Origin: Pedobacter sp. SL55
GTDB lineage: Bacteria > Bacteroidota > Bacteroidia > Sphingobacteriales > Sphingobacteriaceae
Length of the DNA stretch: 64,000 bases
NCBI RefSeq assembly: GCF_026625705.1
Contig: NZ_CP113059.1
Span: 3,534,001-3,598,000, forward strand
Direction of reading: 5' to 3'
The position numbers were made by a program, and so were the translations under genes. Shown piece after piece: positions 7,633-16,247 of the stretch; position 1 is the stretch's first letter; every line of letters begins with the position of its first letter. Below the pieces are notes generated by a model, which had not been told where the DNA came from, did not search any database, and saw nothing but the letters and a program-made list of their open reading frames with translations.

Positions 7633-9069
7633 TTAAAGCTTTATCACAGCCATTTTTGGCACTAAGGCTTTCATCACTGCCCAAGCAATTAAATAAGCTA
7701 TGGCACAAAATGAGAAGATGATAAAATAACCTGCTTCAATCCCTTGAAAGCCCATAAATTTCATTTGCGTTTGCGCAGAATAATCGAACAACAAACCTGA
7801 TGATTTATTGATAATTGTTGCGCCAATACCACCTGCTAAGCCTCCAATACCCGTAATGGTTGCAATGGCTGATTTAGGGAAACTATCGCCAATGGTGGAG
7901 AAAATATTAGCCGACCAAGATTGGTGTGCGGCACCCGCAATACCGATAATAATTACTGGGATCCAATATGAAATATGTCCTAATGGTTGAGTTAATAAGG
8001 CTAATAATGGAAAAAATGCAAAAATTAACATGGCTCTCATACGGCCTTCATACGGGTTCATTTTTTTCTTGTCTACAAAGAAAGTTGGTAACCATCCACC
8101 GAAAATAGATAACAAAGTAATCGCATATAAAATGAAAATAGCCAGCTGTCCTTCTGTATCAGATGATTTGATGTTATAAACTTCTGATAGGTAAGCTGGC
8201 ATCCAGAATAGGTAAAACCACCAAACACCATCGGTCATGAATTTACCAAAAACAAAAGCCCACGTTTGTTTGTAGCTAAAAGCTTTTGCAAAAGACATTT
8301 TTTCTTGCACTAATGGCTCGCCCACAACTTCTTCTATTTTATCATCTTGATTGATATAAGCCAGTTCTTGGGCGTTAACTTTAGGATTATGTTCTGGCTT
8401 TTTATAGTAAAATACCCAAAAGCCCATCCAAACAAAACCTAAAGCACCAATGATAATGAAAGACATTTCCCATCCATAATATTTTGCAATTACCGGAATA
8501 GTTATCGGTGCTGCTAATGCACCAATGGTTGCGCCAGCGTTGAAAATACTGGTTGCTAAGGCTCTATCTTTCTTAGGAAAATATTCTGCAGTAGCCTTAA
8601 TGGCTGCTGGAAAGTTACCAGCCTCTCCTACTGCAAGCACAAATCGAGCGAAGATGAATAAGGTTACACTAACGTTGATGATTAAAGCAACATCATTTAC
8701 CTGCTCAATAGCATGTTTAGCACCTTCAAAACCTACAAACCAATTTCCAGTAATAATACCTGAGGTTGCAATACCACAAAACGCATGTAAGACGGCACCT
8801 ACAGACCAAATACCAATAGCCCAAAGGAAACCTTTCTTGGTATCCATCCAATCTACAAACCGACCAGCCAACAGCATACTTACTGCATAAAAAATAGAAA
8901 ACAAGGCGGTAATATTACCATAATCGTTGTTTGTCCAATGAAATTCTGGACTGATAAAATCTTTCCAGGTTAAAGAAAGTACTTGTCTATCTAGGTAATT
9001 AATTGTTGTAGCAAAAAACAGAAGCGAACAAATGGTCCATCTGTACTTGCTTTGCTTGGTTTGGTTCAT
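7633..9069 (-). CDS. MFS transporter, probable hexuronate permease (ExuT-like)
   Basis: A 478-residue inner-membrane protein with about 12 hydrophobic segments, of the anion:cation symporter branch of the major facilitator superfamily. The short N-terminal basic stretch is followed by RWTICSLLFFATTINYLDRQ, typical of hexuronate/glucarate transporters. The first intracellular loop carries GRFVDWMDTKKGF. It sits between eda and the GapN-like gene in the uronate operon, so galacturonate or glucuronate import is the best assignment. The exact substrate is inferred from context. Confidence 0.88.
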   Translation of the reverse strand: MNQTKQSKYRWTICSLLFFATTINYLDRQVLSLTWKDFISPEFHWTNNDYGNITALFSIFYAVSMLLAGRFVDWMDTKKGFLWAIGIWSVGAVLHAFCGIATSGIITGNWFVGFEGAKHAIEQVNDVALIINVSVTLFIFARFVLAVGEAGNFPAAIKATAEYFPKKDRALATSIFNAGATIGALAAPITIPVIAKYYGWEMSFIIIGALGFVWMGFWVFYYKKPEHNPKVNAQELAYINQDDKIEEVVGEPLVQEKMSFAKAFSYKQTWAFVFGKFMTDGVWWFYLFWMPAYLSEVYNIKSSDTEGQLAIFILYAITLLSIFGGWLPTFFVDKKKMNPYEGRMRAMLIFAFFPLLALLTQPLGHISYWIPVIIIGIAGAAHQSWSANIFSTIGDSFPKSAIATITGIGGLAGGIGATIINKSSGLLFDYSAQTQMKFMGFQGIEAGYFIIFSFCAIAYLIAWAVMKALVPKMAVIKL

Positions 9070-9163
9070 ATTTTTGGTTTATTTAATTTGGTTAATTGTG
9101 TGATTTGGTTAATTGGTTAATGGTTGATAGTCATGATGCTAACTGAAAACCGTTAACTGTAAA

Positions 9164-9844
9164 TTAACCTCTTACCTTATTAATAATTTCAAAAGTCTGT
9201 TTAGTTAATGATTCGATTTTCTCGTAATCTTTTTGTTCGATGATTGGCTTACTTACCAACTTGCTGCCCATACCTACCGCACACACACCAGCTTTAAACC
9301 AGCTAGCAATGTTGTGTTCTTCAATTTCTACTCCGCCAGTTGGCACAAATAGTTGACCTTGGAATAATTCTCTGATTGACGAAAGGAAATCTGGACCTAA
9401 AATATTTGCAGGAAACAATTTGATGATGCCTGCGTTGTGTTGCTGTGCCAAATCAATCTCGGTTGGGGTCATACATCCTGGTATCCACAGCAAACCTGCT
9501 TCGTGAGTGACCTTTGCTACATCTGGATTTACAATTGGGCAAACGATAAAATCAGCGCCAGCATCTAAAAATGCTTTAGCTTGTTCCTCAGTTTTGATAG
9601 TACCAATACCTAGGAACAAATCTTGCATTTCGGTTTTAAGTGCTTCTTTAAAAATTTTGAAGTTCTCTAATGCTGCTGCACCTCTGTTGGTGTATTCGAA
9701 AACACGAACGCCACCTTTGTATAATGCTCTAATTATTTCTAAACTCACTTGAGCATCTTCATAATAAAATAGTGGCAATAAACCTTGTTTTTGTATGGCT
9801 TGTATAGCTGTTTCTTTATTTTTAGTCATTTTGATTTTGGGCAA
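9164..9844 (-). CDS. eda: KDPG/KHG aldolase
   Basis: A 226-residue class I aldolase that splits 2-keto-3-deoxy-6-phosphogluconate into pyruvate and glyceraldehyde-3-phosphate. Glu50 (in VFEYTNRG) and the Schiff-base Lys142 (in IIKLFPAN) are in place, as is the phosphate-binding PTGGVE stretch. Its start overlaps the end of kdgK by 23 bp, indicating translational coupling of the kinase and aldolase that act in sequence. Confidence 0.95.
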   Translation of the reverse strand: MPKIKMTKNKETAIQAIQKQGLLPLFYYEDAQVSLEIIRALYKGGVRVFEYTNRGAAALENFKIFKEALKTEMQDLFLGIGTIKTEEQAKAFLDAGADFIVCPIVNPDVAKVTHEAGLLWIPGCMTPTEIDLAQQHNAGIIKLFPANILGPDFLSSIRELFQGQLFVPTGGVEIEEHNIASWFKAGVCAVGMGSKLVSKPIIEQKDYEKIESLTKQTFEIINKVRG

Positions 9845-10841
9845 TGGTTTGGTGAACGTCTTGAACAGTTGCAGTGGTACAATCGCTTGGAATGTACAAT
9901 TTGTTGTAGGCAGCGCCAGTGGCGAAATCTAAAATTTGCTGAGGCTCGTGCTCATTGTAGAAGCCATAAATTAAGCCTCCCATATAGCAATCGCCACTTC
10001 CAACGCGATCTAAAATTTGCTCCGAAAGATATTCTTTAGAAACAAACAGTTGATTTTCGGTAAATAACGTAGTGTAATATCTGATCCCTACTTTATAATC
10101 GAACCTAAATGTATTGGCTACATGCTTACATTTTGGAAACTTATTGATGATTTCTTTAGATGTAATTTCTGCCTGCTTCAAATAGTTTTCCTTGGTATCA
10201 ATCGCCACTACATCGCTTTGCAAAGAGATGCCAAGCATTTGTTCGGCAGCCCAAATGTTACCCATAATTAAATCAGCGTATTTCGCTAATTCTGGTACAA
10301 TATCTATAGGTTGCTTACCGAATTTCCAAAGTTTTGCTCTAAAATTTAAGTCGATGGAAACTGTAATTCCACGTTCATCTGCCGCTTTTACTGCTTCTAA
10401 ACAAACATCAGCAGCATCTTGGTTTAAAGCTGGGCAAATGGTACTGAAATGAAACCAAGAAATATCCTTAAAAATCTCATCCCAGTTTAAAGTTCCAGGT
10501 TTGATACTTGCGAAAGACGAATTTGCTCTATCATAGATCACTCCTGCATTTTTGAGGTCTTTACCTTTCGGCAGATAATACAAACCCAATCTGTCGCCAC
10601 TTAACTGCATTCTCGACGAATCGATATTACATTTGTGAACGTAGTTGAGAATTTGCTGTGACATGAAATTATCAGGCAATGCCGAAAAATAGGCCGATGG
10701 GACATCCCAAAGCGCCAGTGCTGTAGCCACGTTCAATTCTGCGCCTCCAACATAAAATGGTAATTGATTATCTGCCAACCATTGTCCATCGGTATCCGGA
10801 CAAATGCGCAACAATAATTCCCCAAAACTTAAAACTTTCAT
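9822..10841 (-). CDS. kdgK: 2-dehydro-3-deoxygluconokinase (PfkB family)
   Basis: A 339-residue PfkB-family kinase phosphorylating 2-keto-3-deoxygluconate to KDPG. The N-terminal VGGAELNVATAL motif binds sugar, and the C-terminal GSGD motif (281-284; usual form GAGD) carries the catalytic Asp284. Neighbours uxaA, uxaC and eda fix the substrate as KDG. The gene overlaps eda by 23 bp. The upstream 98-bp spacer contains short low-complexity repeats such as AAAGGTAAAAGGC and nothing coding. Confidence 0.93.
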   Translation of the reverse strand: MKVLSFGELLLRICPDTDGQWLADNQLPFYVGGAELNVATALALWDVPSAYFSALPDNFMSQQILNYVHKCNIDSSRMQLSGDRLGLYYLPKGKDLKNAGVIYDRANSSFASIKPGTLNWDEIFKDISWFHFSTICPALNQDAADVCLEAVKAADERGITVSIDLNFRAKLWKFGKQPIDIVPELAKYADLIMGNIWAAEQMLGISLQSDVVAIDTKENYLKQAEITSKEIINKFPKCKHVANTFRFDYKVGIRYYTTLFTENQLFVSKEYLSEQILDRVGSGDCYMGGLIYGFYNEHEPQQILDFATGAAYNKLYIPSDCTTATVQDVHQTIAQNQND

Positions 10842-10939
10842 CTATTAAAGGTAAAAGGCGAAAGGTATAAGGTAAAAGGCATTTATATTGCCATTCAATC
10901 TTATCCCTTTCTCCTACAATGTGATTATAAATTTGTTAT

Positions 10940-12340
10940 TTAAAAGCTAAAATAGGCTTTTGCATTGTGATAACAAATATTTTCCACTAATTGGCTAACC
11001 AATTTTATATCGTTAGGGATTTCTCCATTTTCTATATCGGTACCAAACAGATCGCATAAAATACGGCGGAAATACTCGTGACGAGGGAATGAAAGGAAAC
11101 TTCTAGAGTCGGTTAACATACCAACGAACTGACTTAACAAACCTAAGTTAGATAAGGCGTTGATTTGATTGATCATTCCTTGTTTTTGATCTAAAAACCA
11201 CCAGCCAGAACCCCATTGCACTTTTCCAGCTACGGTACCGTCTTGATAATTACCAATCATGGTGGCCATTAGCTCATTATCTGCCGGATTTAAGTTGTAT
11301 AAAATAGTCTTAGCCAATTTGTTACCAGCATCTAATTTATTCAGGAATTTAGCTAAAGCTCTGCCTTGAGAAAAATCTCCAATAGAATCGAAACCTGTAT
11401 CTGGACCTAATGAGGCTAACAAACGATCGTTGTTATTACGAATAGCACCTAAATGATATTGCTGTACCCATCCTCTTTCGTGATCCCAAAGGGCAAATTG
11501 AAAAAGCATAGCCGATTTGAATTTCAAGTTTTCTTCTTGTGTAATCGCCTTTCCTTTTCTTATTTTAAGGAAGATTTGAGCTACTTCTTCTTCGGTATAA
11601 TCTTCGGCATAAATTTGCTCTAAACCGTGGTCAGAAACTGAAGCACCGTTTTCTACAAAGAAATCGTGACGAGATTTTAAAGCCACTAAATATTCTTGAT
11701 AGTTAGTAATTGGCTTTTCTACAATGGTAGCTAATTTATCTACATATTGATTTAAACCAGCCACATCATCAGCGTTCATTGCTTTATCTGGTCTAAACGC
11801 AGGTAAAACCACTAAATCAATACCGCTAGCTTTAATTTGCTGATGAAATTCCAAATTATCTAAAGGATCGTCTGTAGTACACAGCGTTTTCACGTTCATC
11901 TTTTTCAACAAACCTAAAACGCTGTATTCTTTAGTTTGAAGCTTTGCATTACATTCGTACCAAATTTGCTTTGCCGTTGCTGGCGAAAGTAATTCGTGGA
12001 TATTGAAATAACGTTGTAGCTCCAAGTGTGTCCAGTGGTATAATGGATTTCTTAAAGTATAAGGAACAGTTTCAGCCCATTTCTCGAACTTTTCCCAATC
12101 TGATGCACCACCAGTAATGTAATACTCATCGATACCGAAAGTACGCATGGCACGCCATTTATAATGATCGCCATATAGCCAAACTTGGGTAATATTCTCG
12201 AACTGTTTATCTTCCGCTATTTGCTCCGGAATTAAGTGATTATGGTAATCAATAATAGGCATGTGCTTTGCAAAATCGTGATACAAAATACGTGCTGTTT
12301 CCGTTTGCAATAAGAAATTCTCGTCTAAAAACTTTTTCAT
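10940..12340 (-). CDS. uxaC: Glucuronate/galacturonate isomerase (uronate isomerase)
   Basis: A 466-residue amidohydrolase-superfamily enzyme isomerising D-glucuronate to D-fructuronate and D-galacturonate to D-tagaturonate. The metal-binding start IDYHNHL has His33 and His35, and TTDDPLD is the second conserved block. The length is normal for UxaC (about 470). It is the entry point shared by both uronate branches of the operon. The 210-bp spacer upstream has repeated GGTTGTTTGG tracts only. Confidence 0.96.
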   Translation of the reverse strand: MKKFLDENFLLQTETARILYHDFAKHMPIIDYHNHLIPEQIAEDKQFENITQVWLYGDHYKWRAMRTFGIDEYYITGGASDWEKFEKWAETVPYTLRNPLYHWTHLELQRYFNIHELLSPATAKQIWYECNAKLQTKEYSVLGLLKKMNVKTLCTTDDPLDNLEFHQQIKASGIDLVVLPAFRPDKAMNADDVAGLNQYVDKLATIVEKPITNYQEYLVALKSRHDFFVENGASVSDHGLEQIYAEDYTEEEVAQIFLKIRKGKAITQEENLKFKSAMLFQFALWDHERGWVQQYHLGAIRNNNDRLLASLGPDTGFDSIGDFSQGRALAKFLNKLDAGNKLAKTILYNLNPADNELMATMIGNYQDGTVAGKVQWGSGWWFLDQKQGMINQINALSNLGLLSQFVGMLTDSRSFLSFPRHEYFRRILCDLFGTDIENGEIPNDIKLVSQLVENICYHNAKAYFSF

Positions 12341-12550
12341 TTACTTTTTGGTTGTTTGGTTGTTTGGTTTTTAGTTGGTTAGCATACATGCAAATCAAAC
12401 CTACAACTCACTATTAAAACTTTATACTCATATACCTTAAAGCATTTTCATTTTAAAACGGAAATACTTTAATAATAATTAAAATTCGATTGTTATTGGC
12501 ATACTAGTTTTTTAACTAAAAAATCAAACAACTAATCACAAACCAACTAT

Positions 12551-13366
12551 TTATACTCCCCCAAAAATAGAGAAGCCGCCGTCTACACAAATCATTGCTC
12601 CTGTTACAAATTGAGAAGCATCGCTTAACAACCAAACTAAAGCGCCTTTCAATTCATCTGGGTTACCAAAACGTTTAAAAGGAGTTTGTTGGATCACTGC
12701 ACCACCTCTAGCCGTGTAACCACCATCTGGCGTAGTTAATAAATTACGATTTTGCTCTGTTAAGAAGAAACCTGGTGCTAGTGCGTTCATTCTAATTTTA
12801 TCGCCATAACGGTTAGCTAATTCAACTGCAAACCATTGTGTATAGCAATCTACAGCAGCTTTACCCATGTTGTAACCTAATACTCTGGTAATTGCTCTTT
12901 TAGAGTTCATCGATGATATGTTAATGATACTACCTCTACCAGTCTCGGCAATTGCTTTACCAAAAACCTGTGTAGGAATTAAAGTTCCCCAAAGGTTTAA
13001 GTCTAGTACGGTTTTCATTCCGTCCATCTTCATATCAAAGATGTCTTGCTCTGGTAATAAAACACCATCTGGCATGTTACCGCCAGCTGCGTTTACTAAT
13101 CCATCGATTTTTCCGTAGGCAGCTAAAACTTTATCACGAGCAGCAATTAACTGTTCTTCGTTCATCGCATCAGCGATTAAAGAAATAGCTTTACCGCCAT
13201 TTTTGTTGATTTCATCGGCACGCTCGTTAGCTACTTTTTCGTTTCTACCTAAAATACCAACGGTACCGCCAGCTTCAACAATTGCATCAATAAAGGCTTT
13301 ACCTAATATTCCTGTACCGCCTGTTACAACGATAACTTTATCTTTTAATGAAAATGATTGTTCCAT
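12551..13366 (-). CDS. uxuB: SDR-type D-mannonate oxidoreductase (fructuronate reductase)
   Basis: A 271-residue short-chain dehydrogenase starting MEQSFSLKDK; the cofactor loop TGGTGILG is at residues 15-22, with NAAGGN, ISSMNSKR and YNMGK (catalytic Tyr and Lys) following. It resembles the SDR-type mannonate oxidoreductases such as B. subtilis YjmF rather than the long-chain polyol-dehydrogenase UxuB. It would reduce fructuronate to mannonate. An upstream ATG at 13408 is in frame, but the extra residues are encoded by a dispersed repeat, so the ATG at 13366 is preferred. KduD (2-keto-3-deoxygluconate dehydrogenase), the usual partner of KduI next door, is the alternative. Confidence 0.8.
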   Translation of the reverse strand: MEQSFSLKDKVIVVTGGTGILGKAFIDAIVEAGGTVGILGRNEKVANERADEINKNGGKAISLIADAMNEEQLIAARDKVLAAYGKIDGLVNAAGGNMPDGVLLPEQDIFDMKMDGMKTVLDLNLWGTLIPTQVFGKAIAETGRGSIINISSMNSKRAITRVLGYNMGKAAVDCYTQWFAVELANRYGDKIRMNALAPGFFLTEQNRNLLTTPDGGYTARGGAVIQQTPFKRFGNPDELKGALVWLLSDASQFVTGAMICVDGGFSIFGGV

Positions 13367-13384
13367 TTTATGTTGTTCATTTTT

Positions 13385-13448
13385 ACCACCAAGACACGAA
13401 GTACACAAAGATTTATACAGTTTCTTGGTGTCCTTTGTGTCTTTGTGG
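13385..13448. repeat. Dispersed palindromic repeat (ACCACnAAGACACnAAG)
   Basis: The left arm from 13385 and the right arm ending near 13448 are inverted copies of the pattern ACCACnAAGACACnAAG, with about four mismatches over 26 bp. It belongs to the well-known intergenic repeat type with runs of ACACAAAG found in many bacterial genomes. It sits directly upstream of uxuB on the - strand. Confidence 0.65.
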
Positions 13449-13471
13449 TTAATTAATTATCCTAATCGCTT

Positions 13472-13502
13472 TAAGATTGCTTCGCAAAGCTCGCAATGAC
13501 GA
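13472..13502. repeat. Dispersed palindromic repeat (CGTCATTGCGAG type)
   Basis: The complement reads CGTCATTGCGAG, a short interior, then GAAGCAATCTT. ATTGC is inverted as GCAAT around an inner GCTT/AAGC core. This is a second, unrelated intergenic repeat family placed about 25 bp from the previous one. The rest of the spacer up to kduI is a CTTTCTAC-rich low-complexity tract. Confidence 0.6.
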
Positions 13503-13533
13503 AACTTTTTACTTTCTACTTTTAACTTTCTAC

Positions 13534-14364
13534 TTATCTAAGTTCTCCTACTGCAAACGTATCCATGTCTGCATAATCTAAATTCTCGCCTGCCATGCCC
13601 CAAATAAAGCTGTAGTTTTTAGTACCAGCACCAGAGTGGATACTCCAAGATGGCGATAAAACTGCTTCGTGATTGGCCATTACAATGTGACGAGTTTGTT
13701 GCGGTTGTCCCATAAAATGGATTACTCTTTGGTCTGCTTCTACATCGAAATAGAAGTAAACTTCCATTCTTCTGTCGTGTGTATGAGGCGGGATAGTGTT
13801 CCAAATAGAACCTGTAGCCAAAGAAGTTAAGCCCATTACCAACTGACAGCTTTGAATACCATCTTTGTGGATGTAACGAGAAATAGTACGTTGATTTGCT
13901 GTTTCTAAAGCACCTAAATCGGCAGAGAAAACATCTGCATGACTGGCAAACGCTGTTGGATAGCTCGTATGTGCAGGAGCCGAAAGTGCGTAAAAAACAG
14001 CAGGATTAGTGCCATCTTTACTGCTAAACTTCACATCCTTAACACCTTTACCTAAGTATAAGCAATCTTTTTTGTTCAATTCGTAGCTAGTTCCATCGGC
14101 AACAATGGTTCCTGCACCGCCAACGTTAATAATACCTAATTCTCTTCTTTCTAAGAAATAATCGGCACGTAAAATATCGTAATTACCTAAATCTACTACG
14201 GTGTTTACTGGTGTGATTAAACCGGTAATCATTCTGTCGTAGTGCGAATAGACAAAATTTGCTTTGTCTGTCGCTTTCAAGTCGTCCAACAAAAATCTTT
14301 CGCGGATTTTTTCGGTGTCGTAACTCTTGAAATCTTCTGAGTGTACTGCTTGTATTTGTTTCAT
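13534..14364 (-). CDS. kduI: 5-dehydro-4-deoxy-D-glucuronate isomerase
   Basis: A 276-residue cupin-fold isomerase converting 5-keto-4-deoxyuronate, released from unsaturated oligouronides, to 2,5-diketo-3-deoxygluconate. The zinc-binding HTHDRRMEVYFYF block is intact, and the length is the usual one. Its presence links the operon to pectin- or alginate-type lyase products as well as free uronates. Upstream, between kduI and uxaA, a GACAAAT-N4-ATTTGTC palindrome (14459-14476) and a TGTTAACA box (14443-14450) could serve regulators of a local promoter. Confidence 0.96.
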   Translation of the reverse strand: MKQIQAVHSEDFKSYDTEKIRERFLLDDLKATDKANFVYSHYDRMITGLITPVNTVVDLGNYDILRADYFLERRELGIINVGGAGTIVADGTSYELNKKDCLYLGKGVKDVKFSSKDGTNPAVFYALSAPAHTSYPTAFASHADVFSADLGALETANQRTISRYIHKDGIQSCQLVMGLTSLATGSIWNTIPPHTHDRRMEVYFYFDVEADQRVIHFMGQPQQTRHIVMANHEAVLSPSWSIHSGAGTKNYSFIWGMAGENLDYADMDTFAVGELR

Positions 14365-14458
14365 TTTCTATATTTTGGGTCCGTCAGTAGAGGTTTTGGT
14401 TTGGTTCTCTTTTTAATGACAGACGATTTTGGCTAATATACTTGTTAACATTGCGTTA

Positions 14459-14476
14459 GACAAATGATGATTTGTC
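14459..14476. promoter_or_regulatory. Palindrome GACAAAT-N4-ATTTGTC upstream of kduI
   Basis: Perfect 7-bp arms around a 4-bp centre lie 95 bp upstream of the kduI start and just past the uxaA 3' repeat. It could be an operator for kduI-onward transcription. A nearby TGTTAACA (14443-14450) resembles LacI-family half sites. Both assignments are inference. Confidence 0.3.
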
Positions 14477-14491
14477 CAAACTTTACTGTAC

Positions 14492-14537
14492 AGGCGCAAT
14501 ATCTTGCGCCTCAAGAGACACAAAATATTGTGTCTCT
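14492..14537. repeat. Twin palindrome (GGCGCAA / GAGACACAA type) overlapping the uxaA stop codon
   Basis: AGGCGCAA-TATC-TTGCGCCT (14492-14511) is followed at once by AGAGACACAA-AATA-TTGTGTCTCT (14514-14537). The second unit matches, apart from G/A changes, the GAGACGCAA palindrome repeated at 61.7-61.86 kb. The TAG stop of uxaA (complement of 14536-14538) is formed by the edge of the element. Confidence 0.7.
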
Positions 14538-16182
14538 ACAATGATACGCCGCGTTTCCACGGAATAAAATCATCTTGGTTTAATAACACCGCTTTTGGAA
14601 TTACCTCGCCGCTTGCTGCTTTGATGCAATATTCTAAAATATCCTCGCCCATTTCTTCAATGGTCTTTTCTCCTTCTATTACTGGTCCTGTGTTGATATC
14701 AATGATATCGCCCATTCGCTTGGTTAAGGCATTATTGGTAGCTACTTTAATTACCGGACAAACGGGATTTCCTGTTGGTGTACCCAATCCGGTAGTGAAT
14801 AAAATTAGTGTAGCACCACTTGCAGCTTTACCAGTAGTAGCCTCCACATCGTTACCTGGTGTACATACCAAGTTTAAACCAGGTTTAGTTGATGGTTCTG
14901 TATAATCCAGCACATCAACAATTGGCGAAGTACCGCCTTTCTTGGCAGCACCGTTGCTTTTAATGGCATCGGTAATCAGGCCGTCTTTAATGTTTCCTGG
15001 AGATGGGTTCATGTGGAAACCAGAACCTGCATTTTCTGCCGCCTGACTGTAAGCTCCCATTAAAGCCATAAATTTCTTTGCAGATTTCTCTTCAATGGTT
15101 CTATCGATCATGTTTTGCTCTGCACCGCACAGCTCAGGAAACTCCGCTAATAAAACCGTGCCACCTAAAGCCACCAACAAATCTGAGCAATAACCTACCG
15201 CCGGATTTGCGGAAATACCACTAAAACCATCGCTACCACCACATTTCACGCCTAAGTTCATTTTACTTAATGGCGCTGGTGCTCTTTCAATTTTATTGGC
15301 TTCTACCAAACCTTCGAAGGTTTTTTTAATGGCCAAAGCAATCATATTTTCTTCGCTTTGCGATTGTTGTTGTTCAAAAATATAAATTGGTTTATTGAAA
15401 TTTGGGTTACGTTCTTTTAAGTCGGCAGTAAAATCCTGAACCTGTAAGTTCTGACATCCTAAGCTCAATATCGTCACTCCTGCAACGTTGGGATGATCAG
15501 CATAAGCTGCTAACAACTTACTTAAAACTGCCGCATCTTGTCTGATACCGCCACATCCACCTTGATGGTTTAAAAACTTGATACCATCTATATTTTTGAA
15601 AAGACGCCTCTCCCCCAACCCCTCTCCAAAAGAAAGGGGAGCTTCCAACGATGAAAGGTCTGTTCCATTTTTGTAAGCATCTACTAAATGCCTAGTGTAA
15701 TCTTTATATTTTGCTGTTACCGCGTAACCTAATTCATTATGTAAGGCTTCTCGGATGACGTCTAAGTTTCTATTTTCACAGAAAACCGTTGGGATAAACA
15801 ACCAATAATTGGCTGTGCCTACCTTACCATCTGCACGGTGGTAGCCATTAAAAGTTCTTCCTTCGAATTTGGAAACATCTGGCGCTTGCCACTCGTAATG
15901 ATATGGACGATACTCGTAAGGAGCCGCCGCATGTTTAAGGTTATCGGTGGTCATTCTAGTACCTAATTTAACTGGAAACTGGATTTTGCCCACCAAAGTG
16001 CCATACATATAAACTTCATCACCTGCCTGCATATCTTGCGTATAGAATTTATGCTTGGCATCCACATCATCAACCAATTGATAATTTGAACCTTGGTAAG
16101 CCACCAATTGACCAGCTTTAAGGTCGGTTAAGGCTACCAAAACGTTATCCTTTGGATGTACTTTTAAAACTTGTTGTTTCAT
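14536..16182 (-). CDS. uxaA: Altronate dehydratase (with repeat-encoded insert)
   Basis: A 548-residue enzyme dehydrating D-altronate to KDG. It has an N-terminal SAF-like domain (about 1-90) and the large UxaA catalytic domain with GGCGGIRQDA and KCGGSDGFSG blocks expected to bind the metal. Residues about 180-193 (APLSFGEGLGERR) are encoded by a palindromic dispersed repeat inserted in frame at 15606-15644, in the variable segment before the GGCGG motif. The C-terminus ends RGVSL, with its TAG stop provided by another repeat. It lies 65 bp after uxaB in the operon. Function is probably retained because the frame and all flanking motifs are intact. Confidence 0.94.
   Translation of the reverse strand: MKQQVLKVHPKDNVLVALTDLKAGQLVAYQGSNYQLVDDVDAKHKFYTQDMQAGDEVYMYGTLVGKIQFPVKLGTRMTTDNLKHAAAPYEYRPYHYEWQAPDVSKFEGRTFNGYHRADGKVGTANYWLFIPTVFCENRNLDVIREALHNELGYAVTAKYKDYTRHLVDAYKNGTDLSSLEAPLSFGEGLGERRLFKNIDGIKFLNHQGGCGGIRQDAAVLSKLLAAYADHPNVAGVTILSLGCQNLQVQDFTADLKERNPNFNKPIYIFEQQQSQSEENMIALAIKKTFEGLVEANKIERAPAPLSKMNLGVKCGGSDGFSGISANPAVGYCSDLLVALGGTVLLAEFPELCGAEQNMIDRTIEEKSAKKFMALMGAYSQAAENAGSGFHMNPSPGNIKDGLITDAIKSNGAAKKGGTSPIVDVLDYTEPSTKPGLNLVCTPGNDVEATTGKAASGATLILFTTGLGTPTGNPVCPVIKVATNNALTKRMGDIIDINTGPVIEGEKTIEEMGEDILEYCIKAASGEVIPKAVLLNQDDFIPWKRGVSL
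15606..15644. repeat. Palindromic repeat inserted in frame within uxaA
   Basis: A CCTCTCCCCC/GGGG-rich imperfect palindrome reads, on the coding strand, as the peptide PLSFGEGLGERR. This peptide is characteristic of a common Bacteroidota intergenic repeat translated in one frame. Its length keeps the uxaA frame open. Confidence 0.65.
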
Positions 16183-16247
16183 TTATATTTTATTTCATCA
16201 GCAATAGGTGCTGTTTCGCAATGTATCGGTAAAGTTTAAACCTCTAA

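Noticed and set aside
13367..13408. N-terminal extension of the SDR gene from an ATG at 13408
   Set aside because: The extra codons lie in a dispersed palindromic repeat; the usual SDR start is at 13366.
13472..14538. Insertion sequence or transposon around kduI
   Set aside because: Different palindromic repeats flank kduI, but they are of unrelated families and no transposase or target duplication is seen.
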